Shown here piece by piece: positions 1 to 10,443 of a DNA stretch of 64,000 nucleotides. Within the stretch, counting starts at the first letter, position 1; the number at the start of each line of letters is the position of its first letter. Position numbers and translations under genes: made by a program. The stretch comes from Beverwykella pulmonaria. Lineage: Eukaryota > Ascomycota > Dothideomycetes > Pleosporales > Melanommataceae. The stretch covers positions 3,961,546 through 4,025,545 of the forward strand of contig BCHH01000002.1 of NCBI GenBank assembly GCA_001599595.1, given 5' to 3'. Under the pieces are notes generated by a model. That model had not been told where the DNA came from, did not search any database, and worked only from the letters and a program-made list of their open reading frames with translations.

Positions 1-464
1 CTGGACCAACTTTACTTACTTTTCTTCGTGATTCGGAAGGTTGCATAGTTCACCTGCGGACACGCGGCCACCCCGACGTACAACGAGGCGATGCTGGTGC
101 GGCACAGTATACGCGCCCACGGCGGCGCAATAAATCGAAACCCCTATGCCAATGATTTCGGGCATAAAACGCTCGCGCCACAAGAAACACCTTCATTTTC
201 ATTATCACATGCTGGCATACAGCAGGTGTTCGTCGCCTTAGGTTGTAGATTTGGCTCCGTTTGCTTGCCAGCTTCCCTTTCAGTGTCGACACAGCCATCG
301 CCCACAATTTCCATCACTGTCTATGCTCCTCCAGTACTTCATCTTATTGGTTCTCTGATGGTCTGAGAGTGATCTGGAGATTTCCATTTGCTAGTTCACG
401 CATGAAGCCGCCATGTATTTGCTGCCTAGTTTGCTATGGGCACGCATGGGGTGAAAGAAGGTCG
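1..464. other. Upstream intergenic stretch, no gene seen
   Basis: Only short, unrelated open frames occur here. Nothing resembles a known protein. The last part is the presumed promoter of the dynamin-like gene that follows. Confidence 0.5.
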
Positions 465-472
465 TATAAATA
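465..472 (+). promoter_or_regulatory. TATA-box-like element of the dynamin-like gene
   Basis: A TATAAATA match lies 119-126 bp upstream of the ATG at 591. It is followed by a pyrimidine-rich stretch (CTTTCTTCCCTCTCACTC) of the kind often found near fungal transcription starts. Assignment is by position and consensus only. Confidence 0.45.
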
Positions 473-590
473 TTCTGTCTTTCTTCCCTCTCACTCTTAC
501 TTTGTGTAGACCGCAAGCTCTTCAAATCTTCAATTCCCACCTTTGCCCATTATCGAAGACTCACTTACTCCTCTATTCCCTCCGCACGAA

Positions 591-2865
591 ATGTCCTATT
601 CAGACTCAGGGAGGGCATTCACCCCCGAGCTTCTCACTCCTGTGGACCCGGATGGCGTCACTACGAACTCGCTAGAGGCTCTTCAGAGCGATGGACAGCG
701 CAAGATTCTAGACATTGTCGACCAACTTCGGCGTCAAGGTCTCAGCGGTGTGGTGGAACTGCCGCAGCTCGTCGTATGCGGTGATCAGTCGTCTGGAAAG
801 AGTTCCGTCCTGGAGGCTATCACTGAAATTCCTTTCCCGCGCAAGGAGAATCTATGCACACGTTTTGCTACCGAGATCATTCTGCGCCGTCACCCGATTC
901 CATCAATCTCTACGAGGATCACACCAGACAAGGCTCGTCTTGACGATGAACAGGAAAAGCTAAGGGCCTTCAGTAGGACCATCACCGATTTCACAGAGCT
1001 TCCGAGTATTATCGATGAGGCCACTACTGCCATGGGCCTTGAGGAGGTCGGGAAGAGTGACAAGGCTTTCGCCAGAGATGTGCTTACCGTTGAGATCAGT
1101 GGTCCATCGAGGCCGCAACTGTAAGTGCCCGGCTCTTTCTACTAATCAGACTAACCGTCTCAGGACATTGGTCGACCTTCCCGGACTGATCCATGCCGCC
1201 AACAAGATGCAAAGCGAGGACGACGTCAAGCTCATCGGGGACCTAGTCCTTGAGTACATGAAGAACCCCCGCACCATCATCCTGGCAGTCATCTCTGCGA
1301 AGAACGACTATGCCAATCAGATCATCATCAAGCACTGCAAAGCGATTGATCCAACGGGACGTCGCACGCTAGGCATCATCACAAAGCCTGATTACTTGAC
1401 AGAAGGCTCCGCGTATCAGCAATCCTGGCTCGACCTCGCTCAGAATCGAGACATCCATTTCGAGCTTGGATGGCACATGGTCAAGAACCGCAGTGAAGAT
1501 GAAGGCCACAAGAACTTTGCGCAGCGAAATCAATCGGAACGCCAATTCTTCTCCAGGGGCAAGTATGATGACCTTCCTACCGCTTGCAAAGGCATCGAGA
1601 CTTTGCGCACACGCCTCAGCGCTCTTCTGCACAACCACCTCAAGACAGAGCTGCCTCACCTAAAGGCCGAACTTACAGATAAGCTTCAACAGACCACCAA
1701 AGATCTTGATCATTTGGGCGTGAAGAGAAGCACCGTGCTGGAGCAGCGCATGTTCCTCACGGACATTGGGCAGAAGATCAACGAGCTCATCAAGGCTGCG
1801 ATTCGGGGACAGTACGAGTACGAATTCTTCGGGCCGGTCAATATGGATGCACCCGTCGACTCCAAAGAAAATATTCGTCGCTTCCGAGCCGTTGTTCAGC
1901 ATCTCAACTTGGGATTCTCGGACCAATTGCATCGCGCGGGTCACAAGTACGCCATCCCGTCGCGCAAGGGCAAAGATACGGGCTTTATAGACACCAGCGA
2001 TGACAAAACGAAGATCGATGTTCGCGGCGACAACGTCGTTCTGCCCCAGCCCATCAAAATGACCCGTGAAGAAGGCATCAACTGGGTGCACTCGGTCCTC
2101 CAACGCTCCCGTGGCCTCGAACTACCCGGAAATTTCAACCCCCTCATCATCAGCCAGCTCTTCTGGGAACAAAGCAGCGCCTGGCAGGAGCTCGCGCTGC
2201 AACACATCGACCACGTCTCTTCCATGTGCAAGGCCTTCGTGGACATCGTACTCGACCATTCCGCACCCAAGGACATCAAGTCCCGGCTCTCGGATCTCTG
2301 TGTCGACACGGCGCTCGAAGCCTCGCTCGCGGGCGCAAAAGAAGAACTAGAAAAGATCATAAAGGACAAAGGCCGCCACCCCATGACATACAACCACTAC
2401 TTCACGTGCCAGATCCAAGAGCAGCGCAAATCGAAGTACGCACAGATTATCTCCAACGTGGCGAAAGCGGCGTCCATCGCATTTGGTAATGAAGGGATCG
2501 AAACCATGGAAAAATACATTGACCCGGCCAAATTCGAAAAGGACATGGAGGACGGGATTGAGCAGGACATGGATAAATTCTCTGCAGAAGATGCGCTGGA
2601 TAGCCAACTTGCTTATTACAAAGATGAGTTGAAGTATTTTGTGGATTGTGTGACTAAACAGGTTATCGAGAGGCATTTGGTGGACACGCTGAGTAGGGAT
2701 GTGTTTAGTCCAACGAGTATTGCAGGCATGAATGATGAGCAGATCCACCTGCTTGCTGCTGAGGCAAACGAGGTGACCAGCTCGAGGGAGAGGTTGGAGG
2801 GGAGAAGGGCGGTGTTGGAGAAGGGGCTAAGGATCTTTAGGGAGGCGATGGGGGGGTTTAGTTAG
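591..2865 (+). CDS. Mx-like dynamin superfamily GTPase
   Basis: Two exons, 591-1120 and 1164-2865, are joined over a 43-bp GTAAGT...CAG intron and give 743 residues. The ATG at 591 is the first in frame. GTPase signatures are intact: P-loop GDQSSGKSS at residues 64-72, DLPG at 181-184 (the intron splits the codon just before it), and TKPD at 250-253. The middle is helical, and the last ~100 residues resemble a GTPase effector domain. No PH domain, proline-rich tail or membrane anchor is visible, which points to the Mx-like branch rather than Vps1 or Dnm1. Such proteins assemble on membranes and use GTP hydrolysis to remodel them. Fungal Mx-like members are numerous and mostly uncharacterised, so the cellular role is open. 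The family call is secure. Confidence 0.93.
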
Positions 2866-5027
2866 TGGGGTGAGGGATGCGGAAGTAGGTGGGTCTTTTC
2901 TTTCTTTGAAGGGGATCTGACTTTTGAGGGTTTTTGTTTCCATGAAGAGTGAAGCGGCGCTGGATCATGTTGGTAGCATACGTGTTTCTTATCCATGAAA
3001 TAGACATTACTGCTGTTTCAATGACCAAAGCCCTAGCACTGAGGATTTGCGGAAGAGAGGCTTGAAATATCAGTTGTATGCTATGATGTAACTCCGAATC
3101 TATTTTTCCATACCTTTCTTTCCAAGCCCTGTCTTTGTCTCGCCAGAAGTACTGCACGAATATTATATATCAGCCTGCACCTCCTAACACGACGCTCTCG
3201 AGTCTCCCTTTCTTCGGCGTTTCTTCCCTAACAGTCCTTGACGAGAAGCCTGTCTTATTATCTTCGAAGCAGAACTAATAATATCGTCTGTAGTACAGTC
3301 AGTTGTCGGCTTGTCATTATGGACTCACGTCTAAATTTCACTCATCTTTTATCATATGACGTTATGTCGCATAATTTTGATCGCATACTTAAGGGGGTGC
3401 TCTCAGATCACTTTATCGAGTTATTAGCATATTTATAAACAAACTTGAGCACTAGAGTGTGTTAGCTGTAAGCAGTCCGCATCAATTCTTTCTTCCATAT
3501 AATTCACACCACGTGTGCTCCACACAGACTCGAAGAAACGGACCCTATTTCGTCCTTGAATTACTTTCAACAGCTTCCCTCGAAACGTGTCTCCCTCTTC
3601 ACCCCTTCCCATAGATCTTCTCCCACAAATTCTTACCCCTCCTCCTAACAACACCAAACACTCTTTCCATCGCCTTCCACTCAGGATCAGGCAGGTGCTG
3701 CGGGGGCGGAAGTTTTAGGAGGAGCAGCGGCATAGAAAGGGGTTGGAGTGCTGGGATGTAGAAATCCAAGAAGAATGTGGCGGGGAAGCTTTGGGGGAGA
3801 GGGCGAGCAAAGAGTGATGGCACCTATACGACGTGAAGAGTGATGAAATTTGTGTGGAGATAGACCCCTGACTGAAGACTTCCGGTCACGAAAACGTGAG
3901 AAGCACAATTCAATACTCTCTTCCTAAATTTTAGCTACTTCCTCCCATCATTGTTCTCACGGCTACGAACATTTCTCCCACGTCTTGGTACTCTCGATCT
4001 GGTGCGTCCATCTCCTCACACTACCCTCCACCCTTTCATTCAGATTAACCTGAAGCTCAGCCCTCTCAACAAACCCAGTCTCTCTTTATACTTCATTGGC
4101 CCATCCAATATCCCCTGAATCGTGTCTCTATATTTTACTAAAAAATGTGTCTTCGAGTAAAACAAGTCCCCTTTCCCGAACACGCTGGTGATTCGGAGTA
4201 CCCGCAATTCCTGCAAACAGTCTGCGGTAACGGCGTCTAATTACTTGTGATTCTTCTGGATGTAGGTGGAGGGTGTGGTTTTGCTTGCTTTCGTAGGACC
4301 TGCAGTATCACTATGATAATACTGCTCTGGGCCAACTATTGTTTGCAGATATATTACTCCTTCGAGTTCTTTAATTCAGATTCAGGGGTTAATTTTCCGG
4401 AAGGGAGGAAACGAGATTACACATACGAACTATTCTTGTAGGAAGGTTTGTGCCAGAAAATTCGCCCTATTGTAGGGTCACTACATGAACAGAAATAGAT
4501 CACCTTGTTCAGACTAGCTGTTGTATCTACGCAAAGCCTAGCATCCAAATCCTACGAATTCCTCAAAAGCACCACCCTTGTACCCTACTCCTTGCAATTC
4601 TTCCACAGCTCCTATTTCCTAACACGAGGGATCGGTTTCTCCGTAGCGGTCCTAATTTTCACCATTTGCGTGATTAGATTAATTTGCTTTGCTCTTCAAA
4701 CGTCTTCCTTGCCTCATCAACATCCAAGGTCGGAACTTGAGGAGAACGTCATTGATTAGTGTTTCGACATTGGACTGGCATTAAGGGTGATATGTTAGTG
4801 AACTAGGTGGAAGTGTTTGAACTCCTGAATCATCCGTTTACAGAAGGCAGTCTTGCCGGCTTTAAAGTGGCCTGCGGTGCGCCAGATTAGGGCCTAGAGG
4901 TGGAAGGGTAGGTAGTCTATGGTGAGTAGGTGAGGCTCTTCGAACTCGGACCGACTTGCTGTTCTCCTCCCTACCTTACCTGCCGATGCCTAAGCGTCTT
5001 CCTCTAACCTAATAATGTTAAGCAACC
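2866..5027. other. Gene-poor intergenic stretch with possible decayed coding sequence
   Basis: No intact gene is recognisable in these 2.2 kb. Base composition is mixed, with several AT-rich patches. A possible broken minus-strand gene is listed separately at 3599-4230. Other open frames (for example 4505-4759 plus) are short and match nothing I know. Confidence 0.5.
3599..4230 (-). pseudogene. Possible decayed minus-strand gene
   Basis: Read on the minus strand, this stretch gives coding-like segments in different frames, interrupted by stops. One segment (about 3599-3900) ends in a charged sequence containing WKAMERVFGVVRRRGKN, with an in-frame stop just before its first methionine. Another, near 3950-4080, contains NLNERVEGSVRRWTHQ in a different frame. 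The residue make-up resembles protein more than random translation, but I recognise no family. A multi-exon gene or chance are both possible. Low confidence. Confidence 0.25.
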
Positions 5028-6584
5028 ATGGCGCCCGCAACGCCGACTCACGACTACTACATCATCTTAGAAGTTCTGTCAACCTCGACTTATGAAGAAA
5101 TTAAGAAATCGTATCGACGCTTAGCACGATTACACCATCCGGATAAGCATGGTGGATCGAAGAGCGCTACCGCAAAGACACAGCTGGTAAATAGCATAGC
5201 TTCAGTTTATATGGGCAAACAAAGTTCTAATAATCAACTGGTGTAGATTAACACGGCTTGGGATGTCCTTGGCGACAGCTGCAAGAGAGCTGAGTACGAC
5301 ATGTGGCATCGTGCACAAGGCAGTACTTCGACCGCAAAACCCTCGAAGCCTACGACTACTCCGCAATCAAGCTGGCAGTCTCCGCGGCCGAGCACCACAA
5401 CCCAAGATGATGCAAGGGCGCAAGCTGAGAGTCGGAGAAAGCGAGGGGTGTGGCTGGATTTTGAGAGACTTCAGGAACAAAGCATCCGTCAATGCAACAA
5501 ACGGGTGAAAGATTTACAGGCTGGGATAACCGCGCTCAATGTGAGGATGCAAGAAAATAGAGCAAAACTGGATAATGATATACAATACTGGTTCAATGTG
5601 TTCGCGTCGATGTCTAAAAGACTGTCTGAAGAGGAGAAGGATGACCTTCGGCGCCAGAACCTAGATAGCATGGCGGCTATAAGAATCAAAGAGTTGTCGC
5701 TCAATAAGGAGGAGTCACTCCTACAATGCTTAAAAGATGAGCTGTCGAGGCGTCGAAGTCAGGAGAACGAAAGGGTCGCTGCGGAGCTTAAGGAGAAAGA
5801 GAGGAGAGAAAGGGCTGCGAAGGAGGAGGCTTCAAGAGAGGCCCGTCGAAAATTCCAGGAGAACGCCAGACAGCAGGCTGCTAAGGATGAGAAGGATAGA
5901 GCTGCCAGAGAAGCGAGGGAGAAATTCGTCCGAGACGAAGCGGCGAAAGCGGAAGCTGCCCGGCAAAAGAAAATGGCAGAGGAGCGTGCTGCGAAGGAGA
6001 AATTCGCCCGAGAGGAAGCGGCAAAGGCGGAAGCTGCCTGGCAAAAGAAAATGGCAAAGGAGCGTGCTGCGAAGGAAGCCGCCTACAAGAAAATGCGGGA
6101 GGAGATGGAACAGCAAATAAATGGCGGACGAGCTCAAAGCGAAAGGCAGCAAAGACTCACCAAGGCGGAAATGGCCAAGAGGACACAAGAGGAGAAGCTG
6201 CGTCAAACCAGAGAGAAGCTCTGCAAACATAGAGCATGGTGGGATCAAGTCTCAGGTCCCGAAATTTGCATGCACTGTACCCGTCACCTGTTCCGCTTCG
6301 CATACCAATGCCCAGGATGCAAGACCATTGCTTGCGCTTCCTGTCGGGGTACAATGAAGGCCGGCCGCAAGCCTTCGAAAATCGACGATAGTTACAGCGA
6401 AAATAGATACGCCGGGCGTCAAGAGAGCTCTTATCCTTCCAGAGCCACGGGACAGGGTCAGCGTTATCCTTCATACGGGTGGGACGACGAAGATGAGTAT
6501 AGTTACGATTACACGCCTCGTGACGTACCGTCTCCTCCACCATCACCCCCTTGTTTCTCCTTTGAATACGATTACTATGATTAG
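5028..6584 (+). CDS. J-domain protein with long coiled coil and C-terminal zinc-binding motif
   Basis: Two exons, 5028-5186 and 5247-6584 (60-bp intron inside the J domain), encode 498 residues. Residues ~8-75 form a J domain with the HPD motif intact in HHPDKHGG; it continues across the intron into INTAWDVLG. J domains stimulate Hsp70 ATPase. A strongly charged Glu/Lys/Arg/Ala coiled coil fills residues ~100-385 and contains a 26-codon tandem duplication (units at 5919-5996 and 5997-6074). Near residues 393-425 there is a compact Cys-rich module with CMHC, CPGC and CASC pairs, likely binding zinc. The tail is acidic and Tyr/Pro-rich. The canonical DnaJ Gly/Phe and substrate-binding domains are absent, so this is a class C J-protein. 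Client and location are unknown. Confidence 0.88.
5919..6074 (+). repeat. 78-bp tandem duplication inside the coiled-coil region
   Basis: Two adjacent 78-bp units (5919-5996, 5997-6074), each 26 codons, begin with GAG AAA TTC and end with GCT GCG AAG. They differ at only a few positions. The period is a multiple of three and keeps frame, so it lengthens the coiled coil. Confidence 0.9.
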
Positions 6585-9321
6585 GTCGGGGTTGAAGCTG
6601 CGCATTAAACTTGCTTGTCGACCAACGTTTCAGTCTCGAAAGAGGCATCAATGGATTGAACTATATGAGGTCTTCTCGCCTAACACAGCGAGGCATGGGA
6701 TGGGTCTTTGAGATAGTGCCGAGTGCTTTGTACACGGCCGCGTGGATTTCTATCTTTCACAAGGATTTAGGCTCTTCTTGGGTTATTTTAGCTATTTAGT
6801 CCACTGGTTAGCAGCATTGACGAAGGTACGACGAACGAAATGATTCTACATATTACCAGGAATGAAACACATAGCGACAGCAACAGGCAGTCCAATGTTT
6901 TAGAGAGAATGCACATGCCCTGCTAATTGTCTGCGCTGCCCTACTAGTAGCCTTGCGCTGTGGGCGTCCTCTACAAGAGCACGCTATTCCTATGCAAGAG
7001 TAGAAGAAACAATTTTATACCTCCTCTAATCTTCTTTCCAGAGCTTCCCCCTGCGCTTAACTTATTCTATTGTAAAATGTCTTGATTTAACTACAAAGTT
7101 GTTTCTTAAACCCGCTTATACTAGAAGGTTTATATAAACTTCTTACTCTCTCTAGTATTGTGACGGTGCTACATGGACTGATGTGTATGGCTGAAGAATA
7201 CGACTGTGGCCCTCAGCCTTTCAGCAGGATCGACGATCCACCTGAGTGCACGTGTATATAAAGCCTTACCCATAGACAATCAAGCCTGCAGCTTGATTGT
7301 TCTCGTCAATATATCAGTTTGGTTCTGCCCACCATGCCGACGTGACAACTATAGCATCTATATAAAACTAACTTCTGCTCTGGTGCACACTCTGTACTGG
7401 AAGCCTACTCCTGCAGCGTCGGCATTTGAAGTACGAGACTTGACACTACACTCTATAGGAGGCTGTAGTTGAAAGGTTGGCGGGCATGTCTTTCCCCCCG
7501 TGTTGTGTCTTGTAAGGGAATATTCCTATGATATTAGAATATGCCCTTGGTTGTAAGTAGAGAAGGTAACTGATTGATTCGCCTCGAAGGGGTCGAATTG
7601 GGTCGTTGGGAACGTTCGGGACGGCAATGAGTTGTGAATGGAACGGTGCCTTCGTTGTAGGCAACAAACGGAAATATGACAAGTTACTTGAGGTGAATTC
7701 TCTAACCTCAATGTCCATCCTCGTACTCGCCAGTTCCGTATGATAGTACATATCCGGAGAATGATGAAATAATCTCGATATGTTCATTCAAAATCTCGAT
7801 CCGATATTATTTCCTACAAGGTCCAGACTATGAGCACTGTCATGGTGCATCGCGTACCGCACTTCGCCTACGTCTCGCTAAGTTACGTGACCAATGCTCG
7901 GAGTCCCATTTTGAGCTTCAGATCATCAGCTAGACACATGCTCCTATGGGCTGGAATAGACACCCGGTCCCAGAATTCGTGATACCCGGCTGAATTCCGG
8001 ATGGTCGAATATAACCCATTATGCAGAGCACTTAACGGACGGCTGTCGGGGGGAATTAGAGTACGTGCCGTGCGCCATAGTGCTAGTGCCAAGCTATGCT
8101 CAACGGGATGCAGCACTAGCGGCGGATGAAGCGGGGTGGGCGGGATGCCATGGAAATCGAATGTGTAGCCAAGAAGCAGAAAAAAGACATTAACAAGCTT
8201 CGTGTCAAGATCAAGCCCAGCGTGTCGTGATTTGAAGCAATGTAGCACATAGAAGTTGTTCAAGTCTGTGGAGTTGAACCATGAACCGAATAACTTGGAG
8301 TACAAGTACTGCGAAACCCCAGCGGAGGTTACACGTGCAGATAGATTAAACTTTTGTACCCAAGCCTCTCACGTACTAGTTGCTTGAGGGCAATCAGACC
8401 TAGCTGCATCTCCCAATAGTACCCATCGCTTGGCTTGACATGTGTTTTAGGGTCGCAGCCGAACCAGTGATATACTTCGGACGTGTTCTAGGTGGAAGTA
8501 AATTACTGGTAGATAGGGAAGCTATGCTGGCTCTCTACGGAGCAAACCAGGAACAAGAAAGGCGGCAACGGGACGTGTAGTCCCGTTTGAAGAGAAATCC
8601 GAGCCGCAGTCCTGAGTGGTTCCCAACTTTCTCAATCCTATCTTTTTACGTACAGATGGAAACAATCCAACCCAGCAATTCTAGCATCAAGTCAACGGAA
8701 CGAATCTGGGTCCAGCGTGTCCTACAGTATGCATTGAAAGGGACACTCCGGCGGAGTAGCAAATGTGGTAAATCGATTTTGCGGGACCATCCAAGTGGGC
8801 CGAACTGAATGCCGAGAGCGAACCAATAAACAGATCTGCGGCAAGATATTCGGCGAGTTCGTGTTATATCGTACACGGTTCCTGGGACTGGAACAAGGTT
8901 CCGCCCAGTAATCTTGCGAGTTTGCGAGTCTGGAAGAGGAAGAAAATGGTTCTTGGGCTTCAGCCAGTGTGCAAGTAAGCACACGGACAGCGCACTCACT
9001 GTTAATATAACATTCTCGTCAGTGGCACCTGGTGGACACAGCGCCGCGAGCAAGGATATCGAGCCCGGAATCTGGATGAACCCGTTTCTGCAACATCTCC
9101 TGCAGCCAATTTAAGCTATTTGCATGTGCAAATGCACTCTTCGGAGCTGAATGGGTTTGCTGGACCTCACTTCATCGCTGTCAATGAGCGACAAATTCGT
9201 GGTGTGGCCCCGTAGCAGGTGCAATGCCATTGTGAATTTCTGTCGCTCGAGGCTCCTGGAAGCGACTCCGGGTATGGTAGGTATCGAAGACGTCGTGCAG
9301 CGGTGCCATCTTTGGAAGCTC
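6585..9321. other. 2.7-kb stretch without a recognisable gene
   Basis: Only short frames occur, none with a family I recognise. The longest is a 140-residue minus-strand frame at 7883-8305, which shows no domain and no splice partner. Parts near 6950-7170 are AT-rich. No transposon ends or long repeats were evident by eye. Confidence 0.5.
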
Positions 9322-9769
9322 TCATCTAGCGCTCTTGTTCTCTTCTGCATTCCCCATGCGCCGCGCAGAGAATTTGGCGATTTTGATCTCTAACTCGTTC
9401 TTCTCTCTGACAAGGTTCGAACGCGTAGCCTCTAACTGGGCAATCATGACTTCTGGAGTGGCCTCCTGTATTCGTTTTCTCTCCTGCGTTTAAGTGTTAG
9501 CTCTGCACGTCTCTCATCGAATGTAATCAAGCAAGGTGGGTTCTCCAAGCACACTGGCTTGAACGAAGATAATAGTTTAGGACATAGGAGAGATTGATTC
9601 TCGATAGAAAGCAATACGAGAAGACTCAGGTGGTGCGAATGCGGACGGAACGAACCTGTTTGAGCTCATAATTGCTCTTCAATCCGGCTCCATATATCGC
9701 TCCGGTTGCGGTGATGATGGTGACGGAGGCGGTCATAATTCCGCGGCGGACAGCTTGTGGAGAGACCAT
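9322..9769 (-). CDS. Small single-pass membrane protein with coiled-coil tail
   Basis: Two exons on the minus strand (9769-9656, then 9483-9322) join across a 172-bp intron with consensus ends to give 91 residues. The first exon carries a short basic start (MVSPQAVRRG) and then a hydrophobic segment at about residues 11-30. The second exon is a highly charged helix, ERKRIQEATPEVMIAQ..., predicted to form a coiled coil, with a basic C-terminus. The frame is open across the junction and the codons join cleanly. I recall similar small proteins in other filamentous ascomycetes but no assigned function. An organelle inner-membrane protein is a reasonable guess. The gene is divergent from Hsk3, 283 bp apart, so a shared promoter is likely. 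Gene conf. high, function unknown. Confidence 0.72.
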
Positions 9770-10052
9770 GATTGGATCGGGGTCGATTCGAGACGAGACA
9801 ATGGGGATGGGAGGCTTAGTGGAGCGTGTGGGCGTCTGAGGGAGATTGTGGGTGAGGTACTGCGAAAGTTCTCCCAGATGGCGGCGGAAGCGTTCAGGCA
9901 CCGCCGAGCGCCAAGCGTTTTCTCCGCGGAAATCCCAACGCGTGCTCCCCCACCTACCTTGCGCAATAACAGCAACAACAGTCGTCTTCGGTCCCGTCGT
10001 CAACGTTCCACCACGCGCAATCGTCCCCGAGACGCCTCCTGACGCCTCCACA

Positions 10053-10443
10053 ATGTCGAGCCTCTCCCGCCCCCAAACAAGCACGTCCTCCCGCCTGAGC
10101 ACAATGCCCTCCCAGAAGCCGCGCCAGCTCTCCCATCTGCAGGCCCAGCTCGCGCAGTTGACGGCCAATGTGGCCGACCTAGAGAACCTAATGAGGATGA
10201 CGGCGGTCCAGGCACAAAGCATGCGTGGGCTCGGTGGCTACTCCGCTGGAATGTAAGCGGCGTCTGTGGCTCTGCTGAGACACAACTGCTGGGTCAAAGG
10301 TTGAAGGTATTTGGCTGATCGTACGCGTGCACAGATTCATGGCAGCGAGCAAAGTTCTGGGAGAAGAGACGGTGAAGGGAGGAGGTGGTGGAACAGGGCC
10401 CTCCGGACAGGCTGATGGTGCACGAGAGCAGGATAAGTCGTGA
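10053..10443 (+). CDS. HSK3: DASH complex subunit Hsk3
   Basis: Two exons, 10053-10252 and 10335-10443, joined over an 82-bp intron give 102 residues; starting at the internal ATG 10104 would give 85. The core RQLSHLQAQLAQL followed by ENLMRMTAVQAQSMRGLGGY matches the short heptad-rich core of the Hsk3 family. After the intron the protein continues FMAASKVLGEE, as in other filamentous fungi. Hsk3 is one of ten DASH/Dam1 subunits that ring microtubules and couple kinetochores to spindle ends during mitosis. The second ATG sits closer to the conserved core and is an equally plausible start. The C-terminal Gly-rich tail is not conserved in my recollection. Confidence 0.88.

Noticed and set aside
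7883..8305. 140-residue minus-strand frame
   Set aside because: No family resemblance. Kept only as a mention in the gene-poor stretch.
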